Made by a program: the position numbers and the translations under genes. Shown here piece by piece: positions 61,901-64,000 of a stretch of DNA of 64,000 bases. Each line of letters opens with the position of its first letter. Within the stretch, counting starts at the first letter, position 1. The stretch spans positions 1 to 64,000 of the forward strand of contig NZ_JACVCV010000008.1 in NCBI RefSeq assembly GCF_017811155.1, given 5' to 3'. The notes under the pieces are model-generated. The model saw only the letters and a list, made by a program, of their open reading frames with translations, was not told where the DNA came from and searched no databases. This DNA is from Lunatimonas salinarum. GTDB taxonomy: Bacteria; Bacteroidota; Bacteroidia; Cytophagales; Cyclobacteriaceae.

Positions 61901-62323
61901 ATGAGTAAACAGAAAACCCAAGAAACCGGACAGAATGTGCTTCAATACATCGCTGATGTGCCCTCCACCCAAAAACAGGCCGATAGCCTGCGACTCATAC
62001 AGTGGATGGAAGAGATCACCGGGCACCCGGCGAAGATGTGGGGACCCAGCATCATTGGGTTTGGAAAATACCACTACAAATATGCCAGTGGACACGAGGG
62101 GTATGCGCCACTGCTGGGTTTCTCACCACGAAAGGCGGCCATTTCCCTGTACGTTTTTACAGGCTTGGAAGATCATAAACCGTTGTTGGAGGGCCTTGGC
62201 AAATACACCATGGGCAAGGCTTGCATCTACGTAAAAAAGCTTTCCGATATCGACGAACAGGTGTTAAAAAACCTCATGAACCAAACCATACAATACTTGG
62301 AAAACCGCTATGGGAAATGCTAA
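61901..62323 (+). CDS. DUF1801 domain protein
   Basis: 140 aa, no signal or membrane helix. The DUF1801 (YdhG-like) pattern is clear: RLIQWMEEITGHPAKMWGPSIIGFGKYHYKYASGHEG, then LGFSPRKAAISLYVFTG and YTMGKACIYVKKLSDIDEQVLKNLM. The family is cytoplasmic with an unknown role. It lies 52 bp after the M14 peptidase gene. Confidence 0.9.
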   Translation: MSKQKTQETGQNVLQYIADVPSTQKQADSLRLIQWMEEITGHPAKMWGPSIIGFGKYHYKYASGHEGYAPLLGFSPRKAAISLYVFTGLEDHKPLLEGLGKYTMGKACIYVKKLSDIDEQVLKNLMNQTIQYLENRYGKC

Positions 62324-62479
62324 AGTCAACCCGAAGGGGATTTTCTTCATTTCCAGCCAAAAACCGATTACGCATTTTTCAATATGCCCCGCCTATCAAG
62401 CATAGTATTTTTTCATATTCATAACAATGTAAGTATATTTTTGCTAAATATGTATTTTTTAAATATTTTTGTTATATTA

Positions 62480-62511
62480 TTTGCAAATTAATACTCGCTA
62501 TCCTACCTTTG
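62480..62511 (+). promoter_or_regulatory. Promoter of the tRNA-like RNA gene
   Basis: TTTG (62480-62483), 20-nt spacer, TACCTTTG (62504-62511). Both boxes match the Bacteroidota sigma factor consensus exactly, in an AT-rich stretch. Start of transcription is expected near 62518, about 40 nt before the tRNA-like fold. 62324-62479 shows no gene. Confidence 0.75.
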
Positions 62512-62556
62512 AATTATCAAACAACGACAAAACGTGTCGAAAACGTTTGTTGACAA

Positions 62557-62680
62557 TGTAGGGTGATGAAACTGGCAGACATGCCCTCCGGTCTCGGGGG
62601 TGGGGAGCTAAGGACAAAGCAAACATGGAGCTCGTGTTTTGCCTAACTGCCCCGTGGAGGTTCGACTCCTTCTCCTACAG
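62557..62680 (+). tRNA. Class II tRNA-like RNA with atypical anticodon arm and giant variable arm
   Basis: A cloverleaf is seen. The acceptor is TGTAGGG (62557-62563) with TCCTACA (62673-62679), 7 bp with one G-U, followed by G and no encoded CCA. T8 and a 3-bp D-stem (ATG/CAT, 62566-62568 and 62580-62582) enclose the loop AAACTGGCAGA with G18-G19. The T-arm is GGAGG-TTCGACT-CCTTC (62656-62672), with consensus TTCRANY. The anticodon arm is wrong: a 5-bp stem would enclose CGGTCTC without T33, and the most stable fold is CCTCCG-GTCT-CGGGGG. The variable region (about 62602-62653) is 52 nt, far longer than in Leu/Ser tRNAs, with GGGG/CCCC and GCAAACA/TGTTTTGC stems. A promoter and a terminator flank it. 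Confidence 0.6.
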
Positions 62681-62711
62681 CAGGTTATTTTGGGTTTATT
62701 GTTAATTGACT

Positions 62712-62743
62712 AAAGCTATGAGACATTGTTTCATAGCTTTTTT
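62712..62743 (+). terminator. Terminator of the tRNA-like RNA gene
   Basis: AAAGCTATGA (62712-62721), 9-nt loop, TCATAGCTTT (62731-62740) and further T's. Perfect 10-bp stem 31 nt after the tRNA-like fold. Confidence 0.9.
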
Positions 62744-62772
62744 CAGTTTAAAGGCAGCTAATTAAAACCTGT

Positions 62773-63837
62773 TCAGATCCGGTGTAGCTTGAAGGGGTAA
62801 CTACCTCCTGCATTCCATTGGCAAACGTACAGATTTTTGTCCCGGTCCACGCATACATCGTGGCAGTGTTTAAAAACAGGTATCTCTTGAAGCATGAGGG
62901 TCAGCTTACCGTTTTCGTAGCGGGGTTCCGTGCCTCCTGGATTGGAGATCACCCGGTTGTTTTTATCCAAAATGGTAATAAAGCCCTTATTCAACTGCAT
63001 GTTATAATTACCCTCGGACATGCCAAAGCAGACACCCGAATACAGGTTGTCTCCGTCCAACACAGGCCTGCTGATAAATGCACCTGGCAAATAGATATCT
63101 TCCAGGTGCTTTCCATCCAAGGTAAAGCGTTTGAAAGTATTTTTTATCCGTGCCGAGCATAGAAGGGTAGGATTTTGGGGATCCCGCCGATCGATTGCCA
63201 CCCCGTGCACCTGCTTGAACTTATCGGGTTGCAAAAAACTATCCCCGCCAAATTTCCGGATAAACTGCCCCTTGGCGTCAAACTGAAGGATAAACTGGGC
63301 TCCGTAGCCGTCGGCCACATAGATGTCTCCGTTTGGCGCTACCGCCGTCTCTGTAGGGCGATAGGGAATGGTTTCGGTATAGGTACCCACCTGCAGTGGC
63401 GTGGGCAGTTCCATGACCACGGTGCCATCCAACGTACATTTCACGACCTTTCCCAAACCGGAATCCGTCACATACAGGTATTCGGTATCTCCTTCATCCA
63501 CCAAGGTAAGCCCATGGGCACCCGAAAAGCCCAAAGTCCAAGTAAACAGCAGCTTGCCTGCGGTGTCATAGACGATCATATTGTTTTTGGGATGGTCCGT
63601 CAGCATAAAAAGCCGGTCTTTACGGTCCATCACCATTTCGTGGCAGTTGTTTACCGGGGTCTTGGCTGGATCCAAATCGCCCCAGGCGCGGTCTACCCGG
63701 TATTGGAAATTTCCATGGCCCAACAGCTCGTCTGAGAGATGCCGTTTTGTGTTGCCTATGTGAAAGGTCTTGACACCTGTTCCCAATGACACGGCCCCAA
63801 GAGCCGATGCTTTCAAAAACTTCCTTCTTCCTGTCAT
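62773..63837 (-). CDS. Exported NHL/six-bladed beta-propeller protein
   Basis: 354 aa with a twin-arginine-like leader (MTGRRKFLKASALGAVSLGTGV). The body has propeller repeats: KDRLFMLTDHPKNNMIVYDTAGKLLFTW, EYLYVTDSGLGKVVKCTLDGTVV, APNGDIYVADGYGAQFILQFDAKGQFIRKFGG, VHGVAIDRRDPQNPTLLCSARIKNTFKRFTLDGK and CHDVCVDRDKNLYVCQWNAGG. These are NHL-type blades. Proteins of this kind often sit in operons with DUF1501/DUF1553 genes, and a DUF1501 gene lies directly upstream (ends at 63843, 5 bp away). Function unknown. Confidence 0.85.
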   Translation of the reverse strand: MTGRRKFLKASALGAVSLGTGVKTFHIGNTKRHLSDELLGHGNFQYRVDRAWGDLDPAKTPVNNCHEMVMDRKDRLFMLTDHPKNNMIVYDTAGKLLFTWTLGFSGAHGLTLVDEGDTEYLYVTDSGLGKVVKCTLDGTVVMELPTPLQVGTYTETIPYRPTETAVAPNGDIYVADGYGAQFILQFDAKGQFIRKFGGDSFLQPDKFKQVHGVAIDRRDPQNPTLLCSARIKNTFKRFTLDGKHLEDIYLPGAFISRPVLDGDNLYSGVCFGMSEGNYNMQLNKGFITILDKNNRVISNPGGTEPRYENGKLTLMLQEIPVFKHCHDVCVDRDKNLYVCQWNAGGSYPFKLHRI

Positions 63838-63842
63838 CCCTT

Positions 63843-64000
63843 TTAGGTTAAAATATCCTTAACCACGTGACCATGTACATCGGTGAGGCGAAACCTTCTG
63901 CCTTGATGCTTAAATGTGAGCCGCTCGTGATCTACGCCCATCAGGTGAAGCAGGGTAGCTTGAAAATCATGCACATGTACCCCCTTTTCGGTCACGTTAT
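63843..64000 (-). CDS. DUF1501-domain protein, C-terminal part (runs off the window)
   Basis: The last 51 codons and stop (63845-63843) are visible on the minus strand. They read [21 protein letters not shown], then [24 protein letters not shown]. VHDxxATLLHLxGxDHxxLTxxxQGRxxRLTDVHGxVVxDIL is the conserved tail of DUF1501 (alkaline-phosphatase/sulfatase-like) proteins. Its stop lies 5 bp before the propeller gene, so they form one transcript. The rest of the gene is beyond 64000. Confidence 0.85.
   Translation of the reverse strand, partial: NVTEKGVHVHDFQATLLHLMGVDHERLTFKHQGRRFRLTDVHGHVVKDILT

Noticed and set aside
62557-62680. Reading the RNA as tRNA-Asp(GTC) or tRNA-Glu(CTC)
   Set aside because: A GTC loop lacks T33, the CTC placement gives mismatched stems, and neither isoacceptor has a long variable arm.

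Overview
The window looks like a chromosomal piece of a Bacteroidota bacterium, most likely Cytophagales and close to Cyclobacteriaceae. The reasons are paired SusC/SusD transporters, lipoprotein signals of Bacteroidota style, a FISUMP-domain lipoprotein, many exported Gfo/Idh/MocA oxidoreductases with twin-arginine-like leaders, and promoter boxes of the TTTG-N19/20-TAnnTTTG type. No rRNA, CRISPR array or intact prophage was seen.

Positions 1-2700 are a scarred, mostly non-coding flank. It holds a dense series of short perfect hairpins (9-546), an AlbA_2/ATP-binding regulator gene broken by one in-frame stop (642-1970), and the 3' remnant of a group II intron with the maturase C-terminus on the minus strand (about 2045-2453). 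Then comes a membrane sensor with an unusual C-terminal IS1595-type zinc ribbon (2727-4637).

Positions 4704-26595 are one large minus-strand xylan utilisation locus. Read in the direction of transcription it is SusC-SusD-SusC-SusD-DUF5627-type lipoprotein-GH10-like/CBM lipoprotein-GH10-GH43-GH43-GH43-GH10. The first six genes match the order of the core xylan locus known from Prevotella and Bacteroides (xusA-E plus xyn10). In this copy the sixth protein keeps the GH10 fold with its CBM insertion, but every catalytic glutamate motif is replaced, so it is probably a xylan-binding pseudo-enzyme. Two active GH10 xylanases cut the backbone, the SusC/D pairs import the oligomers and GH43 enzymes remove xylose or arabinose. 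L-arabinose isomerase is divergently placed at 27272. REP-like palindromes sit in the intergenic gaps of the operon.

Positions 28800-38500 are an accessory stretch: remnants of a type I restriction HsdS gene, two Gfo/Idh/MocA oxidoreductases, a truncated REP-associated transposase next to an array of REP palindromes, a sterol-desaturase-family protein, an overlapping sulfotransferase/Asp-Asn hydroxylase pair, and a duplicated fragment of the sulfotransferase gene start.

Positions 38500-57100 are more conserved: PhnW-type aminotransferase, a voltage-sensor-like membrane protein, a sugar phosphate isomerase-like protein, the rimP-nusA-infB operon (with a strong leader hairpin), cysS, an M28/glutaminyl-cyclase-like lipoprotein, galK, a TPR protein, a FISUMP lipoprotein, a sialate O-acetylesterase, hemH, and a cation/proton antiporter with a universal stress protein.

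Positions 57278-64000 begin with a junction between a truncated AAA/DUF4143 ATPase and a truncated antitoxin/PIN toxin pair. A translationally coupled M14 peptidase pair follows (the first has its zinc ligands swapped), then a DUF1801 protein, an odd class II tRNA-like RNA gene with its own promoter and terminator (62557-62680), an NHL-type propeller protein and the end of a DUF1501 gene running off the window.
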